A model generated the notes under the pieces. The model had not been told where the DNA came from and ran no database searches. It saw only the letters and a list, made by a program, of their open reading frames with translations. Shown piece after piece: positions 33,258 through 42,155 of a DNA stretch of 64,000 nucleotides. How positions within the stretch are numbered: position 1 is the stretch's first letter; every line of letters begins with the position of its first letter. This DNA is from Actinomycetes bacterium (GTDB taxonomy: Bacteria > Actinomycetota > Thermoleophilia > Solirubrobacterales > JACPNS01), in assembly GCA_023404495.1 (NCBI GenBank), contig JAEYBE010000002.1, positions 10,445 through 74,444 of the forward strand, written 5' to 3'. Position numbers and translations under genes: made by a program.

Positions 33258-34831
33258 TGCACCTCGCCCCCAATCAGCCGCGCACCCTCATGCGCGGTCA
33301 GCGCGCCGGTTCCGGGAAACAGCCTCGCGGTGGCGGTCGAGAAATGCCATCCGCCGCCCAGAACCTCGCGCGCGCCGGAGTCGGCGAGCAAGCGGCCGGC
33401 GCCCAGGAGGCATGCGCGCTCAGCGAACTGCGCCGCAAACTCGGTGTCGTGCGTCGCGACAAGAACCGCTGTGCCGCGGGCAGCGATCGCGCGAAGTAGC
33501 GCGGCGAGTTCGAGCTTGCGCGCGGCGTCCATCCCGCGCGTCGGCTCGTCGAGCAGCAGCACCGCGGGATCGTCCTGCATGACGATCGCCAGCGCGAGGC
33601 GTTGACGCTCGCCGCCGGACAAGTCGCGCGGGTCGCGCTCGGCGAAGCGACCGAGACCGAAGCGTTCAAGCGCCGCCGCCGGCGCCTCGTCCGCCACGCG
33701 CTCGTGGATCAGATAGTCGTTCGGATTCTGCAGCAGCAGCGCGACTTCGCCGGCCCGCGTGATCTGGCCGGCAGCAGGCTTTTGCACTTCGCGCGCGATG
33801 CGCAGGAGCGTCGATTTGCCCGAGCCGTTGGCGCCCATCAACACGGTGCGCTCGCCCGCGCGCAACTCAAGATCGACACCGTCGAGCGCGCGCAGCGTTC
33901 CATAGTCGGCGACGATCCCGTCGGCGCGAAGGACAACCTCACCGGTTGTCTCAGCCTGCGGCGTGAACAAATGCGTGGGGCCTGGAAAGAGCTTGCGCGC
34001 GTCACGCATCGCCAGCGGCAAGGGTGAAGCGCCCACCAGTCGCGCAAGCTGCGCGAGCGGCGGCAGCATGTGGACGTGGCGCGGATCGTCGGCTGCCAGT
34101 TCCAGGAATTCGCGTGGTTCGGCGTCGATCGCGATCCGGCCGTGATCGAAGACCAACACGCGGTCCACGACCTCAAGCGCGCGTTCGATCCGGTGATCGG
34201 CCAGCAAGATTGTCGTGCCGTGATCATGCGCGAGTCTCTGCAGGGCACCCAGCAGCTCGTCGGCCGCGACCGGGTCAAGCTGCGAGGTCGGTTCGTCGAG
34301 CACCAGCACCGGCGGCCGAGAGGCGATCGCCGCGGCCAGGGCGACGCGTTGGAGCTCCCCGCCGGAGAGCTCGTCGGTGCGACGCGCAAGCAGTTTTCCG
34401 ATGCCGAGCACAGCGGCGGCTTCTTCGACGGCGATCGCAATCTGATCCTGTGGCCAGCCGAAGTTCTCCAGCGGAAACGCGATCTCGGCGCGGACACTGT
34501 CCATCACCGACTGCGACTCTGGATCCTGGAAGAGCGTGCCGCAGACCGCGGCCATCTGCCCTGCATCCGTCGAGCGCAGGTCGCGACCGCAGATGCTCGC
34601 CTCGCCCGAGGCCACGCCGCCGAAGTGATGCGGCACAAGCCCGCTGATCGCACGCAGCAACGTCGATTTGCCGCTGCCGGAATCCCCGCAGACCAGCACG
34701 AACTCACCCGATTGGACACTCAAAGAGATTTCGCTCAGGGCGGACGCGCCTGAATCCGGATACGTGTAGGCGAACCCGTCGAAAGTGACAGCGCGGGCTC
34801 GGGTCGGCGTCTCCATCAGTGCGCCGTTCAC
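33254..34831 (-). CDS. ECF transporter fused ATPase (EcfA-EcfA)
   Basis: Two ABC ATPase domains are fused in 525 residues. The first has Walker A GDSGSGKST, signature LSGGELQRVALA and Walker B VLVLDEPTSQLD. The second has Walker A GANGSGKST, signature LSGGERQRLALA and Walker B VLLLDEPTRGMD. Together they power substrate release through EcfT. The fused form replaces separate EcfA1 and EcfA2 subunits and is common in actinobacteria. It overlaps EcfT upstream and the S component downstream by 4 bp each. Confidence 0.93.
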   Translation of the reverse strand: MNGALMETPTRARAVTFDGFAYTYPDSGASALSEISLSVQSGEFVLVCGDSGSGKSTLLRAISGLVPHHFGGVASGEASICGRDLRSTDAGQMAAVCGTLFQDPESQSVMDSVRAEIAFPLENFGWPQDQIAIAVEEAAAVLGIGKLLARRTDELSGGELQRVALAAAIASRPPVLVLDEPTSQLDPVAADELLGALQRLAHDHGTTILLADHRIERALEVVDRVLVFDHGRIAIDAEPREFLELAADDPRHVHMLPPLAQLARLVGASPLPLAMRDARKLFPGPTHLFTPQAETTGEVVLRADGIVADYGTLRALDGVDLELRAGERTVLMGANGSGKSTLLRIAREVQKPAAGQITRAGEVALLLQNPNDYLIHERVADEAPAAALERFGLGRFAERDPRDLSGGERQRLALAIVMQDDPAVLLLDEPTRGMDAARKLELAALLRAIAARGTAVLVATHDTEFAAQFAERACLLGAGRLLADSGAREVLGGGWHFSTATARLFPGTGALTAHEGARLIGGEVQ

Positions 34832-35730
34832 TGCTGCCTCCTACGAGGGGCAAGCGCAGGGATCAGCGCGGCCCCCGCCAGCAACAGGGCAAAGCAGATG
34901 TCGCGCGCGGCAGCTGCAATTTCGGTCACCGGATACGGCTGCATCGCGGCCGCGCCGTAAACCTCACCGACAATCGCCAGCGTCGCGACCAGCAACGCCG
35001 AGACCAGCAGGAGATGGTCGACCGTGCGGCGTGGCGGCGGGTCCACTCGCATCGGACGGGCGAGCGCGAAGCCGCGCGTCTCCAGCGCGAGCGCGGAATC
35101 GCCCGCGCGTTCAAGCGATCGAGCGAATGCCGCGCGCACGACCGTGGCGGTGGATGGCGGATCGCCCGGGCGACAGGCGCGTGCGAGCGCGAGGTTCGAA
35201 CCGTCCCGGGCGAGTGTCGGCACGAAACGCACCGAGAGCGACGCCGTGATCGCCGAACGCACTGAGTACCGGCGCAGCACCCGCAGCAGTTCGTCCGGGC
35301 TGACGCAGCAGACATAGAGCGCGCAGAGCGAGAAAATCGTCGCCGTGCGCAGCCCGAGCACGAGTCCGTAGACGATTGCCTCTTGGGTGATGTCAAAGCT
35401 GCCGATCAGCGGCAGATCGATTCCCGCGACTAGCACGGTCACCCCCTGCTGCGAAGCGATCGGATTGATCAGCGCGATGCCGATCGTCAGCGGCAGCGAG
35501 AACGCCAGCGCGATCAAGGACTCTGGGAGCACCCGGCAGCGCCAGGCCATCGCGAGCGTCGCCAGGAGCAATGCGCCGAGCACGATCGGATTCATGAACA
35601 GGGCGATCGCAAGCCCGACCGCGACACACCAGGCGATCACCGTCGTCGCGCGCGCCTGCTGCAGCGGTCCGCCGCGGTCGCGATAGCCGAACCGCAGAAC
35701 GATCGCCGCAGCGTCGGCCGCGCGGCTCAT
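34828..35730 (-). CDS. ECF transporter transmembrane component EcfT
   Basis: The 300-residue membrane protein has helices at about 30-60, 70-95, 110-150 and near the C-terminus. Between them is the cytoplasmic coupling region with ARACRPGDPPS and the ALETRGFAL motif that contacts the ATPases (family consensus Ala-Arg-Gly type). EcfT links the S component to the ATPase pair. Its ATG shares one base with the stop of the upstream DUF4430 lipoprotein gene (TAATG), so the binding protein and transporter are coupled. Confidence 0.9.
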   Translation of the reverse strand: MSRAADAAAIVLRFGYRDRGGPLQQARATTVIAWCVAVGLAIALFMNPIVLGALLLATLAMAWRCRVLPESLIALAFSLPLTIGIALINPIASQQGVTVLVAGIDLPLIGSFDITQEAIVYGLVLGLRTATIFSLCALYVCCVSPDELLRVLRRYSVRSAITASLSVRFVPTLARDGSNLALARACRPGDPPSTATVVRAAFARSLERAGDSALALETRGFALARPMRVDPPPRRTVDHLLLVSALLVATLAIVGEVYGAAAMQPYPVTEIAAAARDICFALLLAGAALIPALAPRRRQQ

Positions 35731-36599
35731 TAGCCGGCGCCCTCGGGGAGCGCGGTTGCGCCTTTGCGGCTGACCGCGAAGCCGAACCTAAGCTGCAACT
35801 TCTTCGGCCGATCGAGCAGCGCCGAAGCCTCCTCGACACCTGCTGTGTCCGTTCCAGTCACGACCCAAGAGAGCGACTTGCCGTCGGAGAAGGCGGCGAG
35901 CAGACCGGCCGACTTCTTGAGCGGTTTTCCGCTTGAGCCATCCGCCGAGAAGGGCGTGAGCTTCGAGCCGTCCGACGAGAACTCAGCGAACGCGCCGTTG
36001 GTCTCGCCCGAGGTCGTCAGGTCGGGCACGCCGTCAAAACCTTGGATGTCCTGCCACGGTCCAACCACTACCCGAACGGGCGCAGAGCCGCCGGTCGGCA
36101 CGCCAGCGATCTTCAGCGCAGCGCGCGTGCGAGCGCACGCCGCAGAGCGCCGCGGAGCGCAGATCACGCGGGCGCCGCGGGACTTCAGCGGCTCTGGGTA
36201 CGCGCCAACAATTGCTCCGCCGGTGCGAATCGTCTGCCAGGCGTGGAAGTCCCACTGCACACTCTGGCCGGCCTTGAGGCGAATCGAAGTGGCACCCAGA
36301 TCGGTCTCGATGCCGTCGACGTACATCAGCCAAGAGGAGTCGCCATCTTCCTTCACGCCCTCGATTGAGTCGACATAGCGACCGCCATAGCTCGTCTCGG
36401 TTTCGTGGACCTTCTGCAGCTGGCGCATGACGGTCAGGCCCGTGGTCAGGGGCACCTGCTCGCGCTGTGCGACGACCTGGGCGCCGAAGTCGCGGGTGAC
36501 CACAACCGACGTGTCCGGCCCGCTCTCGCCCGCGCCGCAGCCGGCGCCCGCGAGGGCGCAGACCGCGGTCAGTGCGATTGTTGCGGGCCGAATACGCAT
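35730..36599 (-). CDS. DUF4430 lipoprotein, predicted cobalamin-binding
   Basis: The 289-residue protein begins with a lipoprotein-type signal (hydrophobic stretch ending AGAGC, Cys at about 21), so it is probably anchored outside the membrane. Residues about 35-125 carry a DUF4430/transcobalamin C-terminal-like domain: GLTVMRQLQKVHETETSYGG, SIEGVKEDGDSSWLMYVDG and LKAGQSVQWDFHAW. The C-terminal half (about 150-280) is a less recognisable beta-rich domain. DUF4430 resembles the B12-contacting domain of transcobalamin and intrinsic factor. Placement between the B12 riboswitch and an ECF transporter supports capture of cobalamin. Confidence 0.82.
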   Translation of the reverse strand: MRIRPATIALTAVCALAGAGCGAGESGPDTSVVVTRDFGAQVVAQREQVPLTTGLTVMRQLQKVHETETSYGGRYVDSIEGVKEDGDSSWLMYVDGIETDLGATSIRLKAGQSVQWDFHAWQTIRTGGAIVGAYPEPLKSRGARVICAPRRSAACARTRAALKIAGVPTGGSAPVRVVVGPWQDIQGFDGVPDLTTSGETNGAFAEFSSDGSKLTPFSADGSSGKPLKKSAGLLAAFSDGKSLSWVVTGTDTAGVEEASALLDRPKKLQLRFGFAVSRKGATALPEGAG

Positions 36600-36603
36600 T
36601 CGC

Positions 36604-37605
36604 TCAGCGTCCGATCTTGTTGGCCGCGCGAACGCACTTCAGACGCGACGGGTTGTTCTTGACCGGGTAGAGCTTGACGCAGCGAGTGCGTGCGGCCACG
36701 CGCTTCTCCTTGGCTGTCAGCGTGCGCCCGAGATGGTTGGCGATGCGAATGCACTCGGCAAACCTTGCAGAGTCGGTGTCCTTGATCTCGGCACGGCACT
36801 TCGCGCGAGCGGCGATGCGGCGCTGCTTGTTGATCTCTTTCTGAGTGGTCGGCTTGACCGGATTCGGGTTGGCCGATTCGGCAACCGTCACCCACTGCGA
36901 ACCGCGGATCGCGGACGCTTTCTCGGCACGTACGAGGTACTTGCCTGCGGTCGGGAATGTGATCTGAAAACTCCCGTCGACGCCGCTCGACGCGGTGGCT
37001 CCGCCACCTGAAATCGCTGCGCCGGCCGCCGCGGACTTGGCGTCGGTGCTCGTGCTGTAGGAGTCGACGTAGCCCGTCACCGGTTCGTTCGGCTTCACTT
37101 CGCTTGGGAGCTTGACCTCAAGACTCGCGTTGAACACCCCGAACGACGGCGCGTAGAAGAGCACCACCCGGTCACCATCGCTCAGGGGGTCAGTCGCGAG
37201 GACGTAGCCATTGGGGGCGGTCGAATCCTGCTGGTTGATCCGCACGTACCAGCCACCCAGGTTGTCGGGCGAGAACTCTCCGTTGACCGAGCAGACGATC
37301 GTCCCCCAGTCGAAGTAGGTGCCGCTTGAGGTCATGTGCGCGTCGCCCAGGGCATCGGCTACTGCGGTCAGCGTGTTCGGCGACTTGAAGTTCGCCGGTG
37401 TCTCATTGGAGCGGCACTCAGGGCGATCGGCACCTCCTGGCACCGAGCGCGCTTCAGTGGTCACGTCACCGTTGAAGTGCGTCAGCGACGAACCCTCAAC
37501 GCGCAGATTGACATTTGCCGCCCAAGCACTGGGCGCGAACGCCGCGGTCAAAACAATGGCCGTCAGAGCGGCACGAAGACTCAAAGGCACTTTCGCCTGA
37601 GACAT
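36604..37605 (-). CDS. Secreted DUF4430 protein with Cys-containing basic tail
   Basis: The 333-residue protein has a Sec signal peptide (MSQAKVPLSLRAALTAIVL, cleavage likely after AWA), then a DUF4430-like region including LTAVADALGDAH, GGWYVRINQQDSTAPNGYVL and LSDGDRVVLFYAP. An Ig-like or carboxypeptidase-regulatory-like beta domain follows (about 155-240). The last 75 residues are highly basic with four spaced cysteines (AKCRAE, AECIRIAN, TRCVKLY, LKCVRAANK) in two similar halves, possibly for wall binding. I start it at ATG 37605, which has AAAGGGG about 6 bp upstream; ATG 37611 is possible. It is the first gene after the riboswitch. Confidence 0.82.
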   Translation of the reverse strand: MSQAKVPLSLRAALTAIVLTAAFAPSAWAANVNLRVEGSSLTHFNGDVTTEARSVPGGADRPECRSNETPANFKSPNTLTAVADALGDAHMTSSGTYFDWGTIVCSVNGEFSPDNLGGWYVRINQQDSTAPNGYVLATDPLSDGDRVVLFYAPSFGVFNASLEVKLPSEVKPNEPVTGYVDSYSTSTDAKSAAAGAAISGGGATASSGVDGSFQITFPTAGKYLVRAEKASAIRGSQWVTVAESANPNPVKPTTQKEINKQRRIAARAKCRAEIKDTDSARFAECIRIANHLGRTLTAKEKRVAARTRCVKLYPVKNNPSRLKCVRAANKIGR

Positions 37606-37649
37606 GGTCATTCCCCTTTCCACGAGGGATCGATATGTGATGAACACGG

Positions 37650-37825
37650 CCGGGAGAGGTTTCCTGGCTGACGGGGTCTATTCGCCGCGCCTTCCCAGCA
37701 GACAAGCTGCCAGTGGCTTGGGGGCTGCGCAAGATTGCTGCGCCAGCGCCCGTGCGACGAACACGCCCGATCACAGTGGCGGGTCCGCGCCGGTTTCACA
37801 CCGGACTTCCCTCGACACGACCGAG
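37650..37825 (-). ncRNA. Cobalamin (B12) riboswitch
   Basis: Read on the minus strand, the 5' part has GGGAAGTCCGGTGTGAAACC with its pairing CCGGCGCGGACCCGCCACTG, the paired element and conserved core of cobalamin riboswitches. The 3' part has the B12 box GTCAGCCAGGAAACC (37658-37672; consensus AGCCAGGAGACC). The B12 box ends about 50 bp before the DUF4430 start codon. It should shut off the downstream DUF4430-ECF operon when adenosylcobalamin or a related cobalamin is plentiful. Confidence 0.95.
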
Positions 37826-37871
37826 ACTCGCGAGTATAGGCGTCGCCGGAGCCGCCCGTAGGATCCTGCAG

Positions 37872-39197
37872 GTGGAAGCCGGCAGCGTCGACCTAGCCCA
37901 GAACGACCGCGAACTGCGCGCGGTCACGACCGCCAACCGCTACTTCCGTGTGCGTTTGTGGCTGGTCAATCAGCTCTGGATACCGGTGCTCGCGCTGAAC
38001 ATGCTCGCGGTGCTGCTCTCGTTCGCGATCCCGGAGTTCGACACATGGATTGGTCGCACGGCGCCGATTGAAGTCTCGACCGTACAGTCGCTCTTCACGG
38101 CGCTCGCGGGGAGCATGATCACCTTCACCGGAATCGTCTTCTCTGCATTGTTCATAGCAACGCAGATCCAGACGTCGTCGTTCTCTCCACGGCTAGCAGC
38201 GCAGCTGCGCAAGGACCCGGTGATCATGGGCACGCTCGTGCTTTCGACTGCGACGGCCGCATATTCGCTGGGCGTACTGGCGGCAGCCGATCGGTTCCCG
38301 GAAAACCAGAACGCTCCGCTCTTCACCGTCGCGTTCGGCCTGCTGCTGGCGATCGGCACGCTCGCCTGGTTTGCCGCGCTCGTCCAGCGCGCGTTCGAGA
38401 ACATCCAGATCGGCGGGATCCTGCGCTCGCTCGGCAAGCAGGCCTGGCGGGCGATCGACGACATCCACCCCTCTCCCGAGGAATCGCAGGTGCTGCCGGT
38501 GCCGGTCAAGCCGGAAGACGCTTCGGTCGCCGAGATCGAATACGAAGGCAAGCCCGGGGTGATTGCGGCGGTCGACCGAGCGGCGTTGATCAGGCTCGCC
38601 GATGCAACCGGCGGCTTTATCGAGGTGATTCCGCAGGTCGGCGAGTACGTCTCGGGACGCTCAGGCGCCGTGCGGATCTACAACGGCACTCGCGAGCCGA
38701 CCCGCAAACAGGTTGTGGCAGCGTTCGTGCTCGCCCGCCAGCGCACGCCGCAGCAGGACCCGGCATTTGTGATTCGCATCCTCGTCGACATCGCGATCCG
38801 CGCACTCTCGCCGGCGATCAACGACCCGACGACCGCGGTGCAGACGCTCGACCGCGTCGAGTCGCTGCTGATCCGCTTGCACGAGCGTCACCCCGGGGCG
38901 ACGTACGTGGTCGACTCAAACGGCACGCCGCGTGCCTTGATCCACGCGCCGACCTGGATCGAGTACTTCGAGCTTGCGACAACCGAGGTCCGCCTCTACG
39001 GGGCGCACTCGGTGCAGATCCACCGCCGGCTGCGCGCGATGCACGCTCACCTCCTCAACGTGACCGACGGGCGCGACCGCGCGCGCGTTGAACTCGAGAT
39101 CGCCCAGCTGGATCGAGAGGCAGCGGAGGCCTTCAAGGCGCGGCACGACATCGAGTTGGCGCTCGAGCCCGACCGGCTTGGGATCGGCGGCAATTAG
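37872..39197 (+). CDS. DUF2254 domain-containing membrane protein
   Basis: The 441-residue protein begins with four membrane helices (about 30-165), including VQSLFTALAGSMITFTGIVFSAL, and has a soluble C-terminal half. Diagnostic DUF2254 segments are ATQIQTSSFSPRLAAQLRKD and the later DIAIRALSPAINDPTTAVQTLDR. Function is not established. I chose the GTG at 37872, preceded by AGGA, because longer starts would run through the riboswitch on the other strand. Transcribed divergently from the B12 operon; convergent with the antiporter gene (4-bp stop overlap). Confidence 0.88.
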   Translation: MEAGSVDLAQNDRELRAVTTANRYFRVRLWLVNQLWIPVLALNMLAVLLSFAIPEFDTWIGRTAPIEVSTVQSLFTALAGSMITFTGIVFSALFIATQIQTSSFSPRLAAQLRKDPVIMGTLVLSTATAAYSLGVLAAADRFPENQNAPLFTVAFGLLLAIGTLAWFAALVQRAFENIQIGGILRSLGKQAWRAIDDIHPSPEESQVLPVPVKPEDASVAEIEYEGKPGVIAAVDRAALIRLADATGGFIEVIPQVGEYVSGRSGAVRIYNGTREPTRKQVVAAFVLARQRTPQQDPAFVIRILVDIAIRALSPAINDPTTAVQTLDRVESLLIRLHERHPGATYVVDSNGTPRALIHAPTWIEYFELATTEVRLYGAHSVQIHRRLRAMHAHLLNVTDGRDRARVELEIAQLDREAAEAFKARHDIELALEPDRLGIGGN

Positions 39198-40390
39198 GCC
39201 GGCTTGCCCGCCTTCGGGTCGACGCGATTGAGAATCCGCAGCGCCAACGTCGGGAAGATCAGCACCGTCAGCACGGCGGCAGTCACCAACGCAGCGGCGG
39301 TCGACGGTCGCATTTCAGCGCGCTCGAGGCCGATCGTCGTGATCGCAACGACCAGCGGGAGCTGTGTGGAAGCAAGCAGCGCCAGCGGCGGCAGCTGATC
39401 TCTTGGCAGCACCCGGCGGTAGAAGAGCAGCTCTGGCAAGCCGCGCACCAGCAGCATCAGCAAGAAGAAGACCGGCAGCTCGATGACGCCGCGGGTGCTT
39501 CCAAACAGCGCCTCGATGTCGAGATTCATCCCGCTGATCACGAAGAAGAACGGAATCAGGAAACCGAAGCCGACCGCCTCCATCTTCGAGTCGAAGGCCG
39601 CGAAATCCGACTCGCCGACGATCAGCCGCATGATCATGCCGGCCGCGAAGGCCCCGAGGATCACGTCCATGCCGAGCGAGCCGGCGATCACAACCAGCGC
39701 GAACACGAGCAGTACCGCAAGCCGCACCGGGAGCTGGCCGCTGTTGTCCATGCGCGCGGTGATGAAGTCGAACCACTTGCTGGCCGCGCCGGTCGCCGCG
39801 AGTCCGGTCAGCACAGCGATCACGATGAAAGCGCCGAGCAGAACGATCTGCTCGATCGCGCCGACGCTGGCCGTCAGCAGGATCGTCACGATCAGCACCG
39901 GGCCGAACTCTCCCACAGCACCGATCGCGAGAATGTTGCGGCCAAAGTCGCCGGTCAGGCGTCCTTCGTCGCGCAGAATCGGGATCAGCGTGCCGATCGC
40001 GGTCGTCACCAGCGCCGAGCCCGTGAGCAGGCCCGACCAGACGACGCCAGTCTCCTGGAGGATTGCCGCGATCGAATACGCCAGCGCCAGCGAGAGCAGC
40101 CAGCCTTTGCCGGCGAGCTTCAATGGCTCGCCTCTGATCTGACCCATGCGGATCTCGTAGCCCGCAAAGAAGAAGAGAAAGCCGAGGCCGAGCTGGCTGA
40201 AGGCGTCCAGCACGTCGTCGGTGTGCGCGAGCTCGAGTCCCTGCGGCCCGATCACCACGCCGAGCAGGAGCTCCACGACAACCACGGGCACCACCACCGC
40301 AGTCAGCCGCGCGCCGATCATCCCCGCGACGATCGGAGCGAGCGCCGCGGCGAGCAGGACGAGCAGGAATGACTGAGTGTTGTCGAACAA
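39194..40390 (-). CDS. CPA2-family cation:proton antiporter
   Basis: This 398-residue protein has about twelve membrane helices and the Na+/H+ exchanger fold. Segments such as VVVVELLLGVVIGPQGL, FFFAGYEIRMG, LTGSALVTTAIGTLIPILRD and ILGAFAAGMIMRL are typical of the Kef/CPA2 branch. It lacks a C-terminal NAD-binding (RCK/TrkA-N) domain, so it is not a full KefB/C. Potassium or sodium cannot be chosen from sequence. The start is TTG at 40390. It diverges from the next gene with a 46-bp gap. Confidence 0.88.
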   Translation of the reverse strand: MFDNTQSFLLVLLAAALAPIVAGMIGARLTAVVVPVVVVELLLGVVIGPQGLELAHTDDVLDAFSQLGLGFLFFFAGYEIRMGQIRGEPLKLAGKGWLLSLALAYSIAAILQETGVVWSGLLTGSALVTTAIGTLIPILRDEGRLTGDFGRNILAIGAVGEFGPVLIVTILLTASVGAIEQIVLLGAFIVIAVLTGLAATGAASKWFDFITARMDNSGQLPVRLAVLLVFALVVIAGSLGMDVILGAFAAGMIMRLIVGESDFAAFDSKMEAVGFGFLIPFFFVISGMNLDIEALFGSTRGVIELPVFFLLMLLVRGLPELLFYRRVLPRDQLPPLALLASTQLPLVVAITTIGLERAEMRPSTAAALVTAAVLTVLIFPTLALRILNRVDPKAGKPA

Positions 40391-40436
40391 CGCCGGTCAA
40401 TCCTAAGGCCGCGACGGGCGTCCGTAGAATCCGGCG

Positions 40437-42155
40437 ATGCTCGCCCGACGCCGCAGGCTCTACTCAAACCTGGCGCTGATCCTGATCGCAATCGCGATGG
40501 GCAGCGTGATCCAGGCGATGGGCTGGGCGCAGACCTCCAGTTACGCGCTGGTCCGGGCGCTCGAGCGCGGCACCGCGGTGATCGACCCCTACGCCTGGGA
40601 GACGCGCGACACCTCTTGGACGGACGGCCACTTCTACAGCGTGAAGGCGCCCGGGATGGCGCTGCTCGTCCTGCCGTTTGACCGCGCCTTCAAGGCCGTT
40701 GGCCTCGACCAGATCGGGCCGGCGATGGCCACTCGCGCGCACGAGGCCGGTGCCTGGCGCTGGGCTCGCGCCGGCGTGCCGAGCGGGCAGTACGTCAAGA
40801 AATTGACGCTCGCACGCGAGACTCGTGATCGAATCACCAACTACACGCCGTACGTCTGGCTGCTCTCGCTGCTCGCCTGCGTGATCCCGGCCTACCTGCT
40901 GATGTTGATGATCCGCGCCCTGGGCGACCAGCTCGCGCCCGGCTACGGAACACTCGCGGCTGTCGCAACCGGGGCCGGGACACTGATCCTCCCCTTCTCC
41001 ACGCTCTTCTTCTCACACGTGATCTCGGCGGCGATGGTGTTTGGCGCGTTCGCGCTGCTCTGGCGCGAACGGGGGTCTGACCGCGAGCGAAGATGGTGGC
41101 TGTTTGCGGCGGGGCTGCTCGGCGGGCTCGCGATCACCACCGAGTATCCGCTCGGCCTCGCTGCGGTGATCGTCGGGATCTATGGCCTGGCGCGCTACGG
41201 AGTCGGCGATCGGCGGAGGTTGTTTTCGCGGGCCGGCGCGTACGCGGCAGGAGGCGTGCTCGGCGTTCTGCCGCTGGCGATCTACAACGTGCTCTCGTTT
41301 GGTTCGCTGACGTACTTCTCCTACGAGAACGCGGTCGCAGAGCAGGGTGCATCCGGCCACGACGTCCTGGGTCTGAACGACGGCGGGTTCTTCGGAATCA
41401 CCGCGCCGCGGCTCTCCAGTGGCTTCGATCTGCTCTTCTCAGTCAAGGGTCTCTTCGCCCTCTCCCCCGTGTTGCTGCTGGCGTTCTACGGCCTCGTGTT
41501 GATGTGGCGCGCCGGGCGACGCGCGGAGGTCTGGACGATCGGCTCGATCTTCGCCGCATACCTGATCTACAACGCCGGCTACTGGCTGCCGTTTGGCGGC
41601 GGCTCGCCTGGGCCGCGCTTCCTGATCCCGGTGATTCCGTTCCTTGGGCTTGCGCTTGCGCCGGCCTTCCGGCGGCTGCCGCTCACCGCGATCGCGCTTA
41701 CGGTGGCATCGACGCTTGTACTGGCGACCGCGACGATCACCCTGCCGATGATCGGGAACGGCGACGTCGGCCTCTGGCCCGACGCGATCGACCGGGTCAA
41801 CTTCGAGCAGACCTGGCTGAGCGGCCTCGGCGTCGACAACAACTGGTGGGGCATCCTGCCGTTTGTGATTCCGCTCGTCGCGGGGTTGATCGCCGCCGTG
41901 CTGGCGAGTCACCCGCTTGCTGCCCGTGCCCGAGATGCAGCGATTGGTGCGGCGGCGGTCTTGGCGTGGGCCGGCTGGTCGATGATCGCGCCGCACCGGC
42001 CCGATGCCGTGGTCGCCGGACCCGAGCATCCATGGGCGCCCTTCGTGATCATCGTGGCGGCGATCTCGCTGCTGACGATCCCGCTGGTCTCAGCGCTCGC
42101 CCGACGCACCGGCGGAGAGGTCGTAGACGACGAGGTCGCCGGTGGCGCGGCGTGA
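40437..42155 (+). CDS. Polytopic membrane protein, possible GT-C glycosyltransferase
   Basis: The 572-residue protein has about twelve membrane helices. Near the N-terminus WTDGHFYSVKAPGMALLVLP follows the first helix, an extracytoplasmic loop of the kind seen in lipid-linked sugar transferases of the GT-C fold. YWLPFGGGSPGPRFLIPVIP further on is also common in that group. No donor or acceptor can be inferred. Its last 66 bp overlap the end of the convergent membrane protein gene. No other glycan gene is adjacent. Confidence 0.65.
   Translation: MLARRRRLYSNLALILIAIAMGSVIQAMGWAQTSSYALVRALERGTAVIDPYAWETRDTSWTDGHFYSVKAPGMALLVLPFDRAFKAVGLDQIGPAMATRAHEAGAWRWARAGVPSGQYVKKLTLARETRDRITNYTPYVWLLSLLACVIPAYLLMLMIRALGDQLAPGYGTLAAVATGAGTLILPFSTLFFSHVISAAMVFGAFALLWRERGSDRERRWWLFAAGLLGGLAITTEYPLGLAAVIVGIYGLARYGVGDRRRLFSRAGAYAAGGVLGVLPLAIYNVLSFGSLTYFSYENAVAEQGASGHDVLGLNDGGFFGITAPRLSSGFDLLFSVKGLFALSPVLLLAFYGLVLMWRAGRRAEVWTIGSIFAAYLIYNAGYWLPFGGGSPGPRFLIPVIPFLGLALAPAFRRLPLTAIALTVASTLVLATATITLPMIGNGDVGLWPDAIDRVNFEQTWLSGLGVDNNWWGILPFVIPLVAGLIAAVLASHPLAARARDAAIGAAAVLAWAGWSMIAPHRPDAVVAGPEHPWAPFVIIVAAISLLTIPLVSALARRTGGEVVDDEVAGGAA

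Noticed and set aside
37713..37871. N-terminal extension of the DUF2254 protein
   Set aside because: This stretch is the reverse strand of the cobalamin riboswitch and encodes an Arg/Pro-rich segment unlike the family; the GTG at 37872 is the better start.
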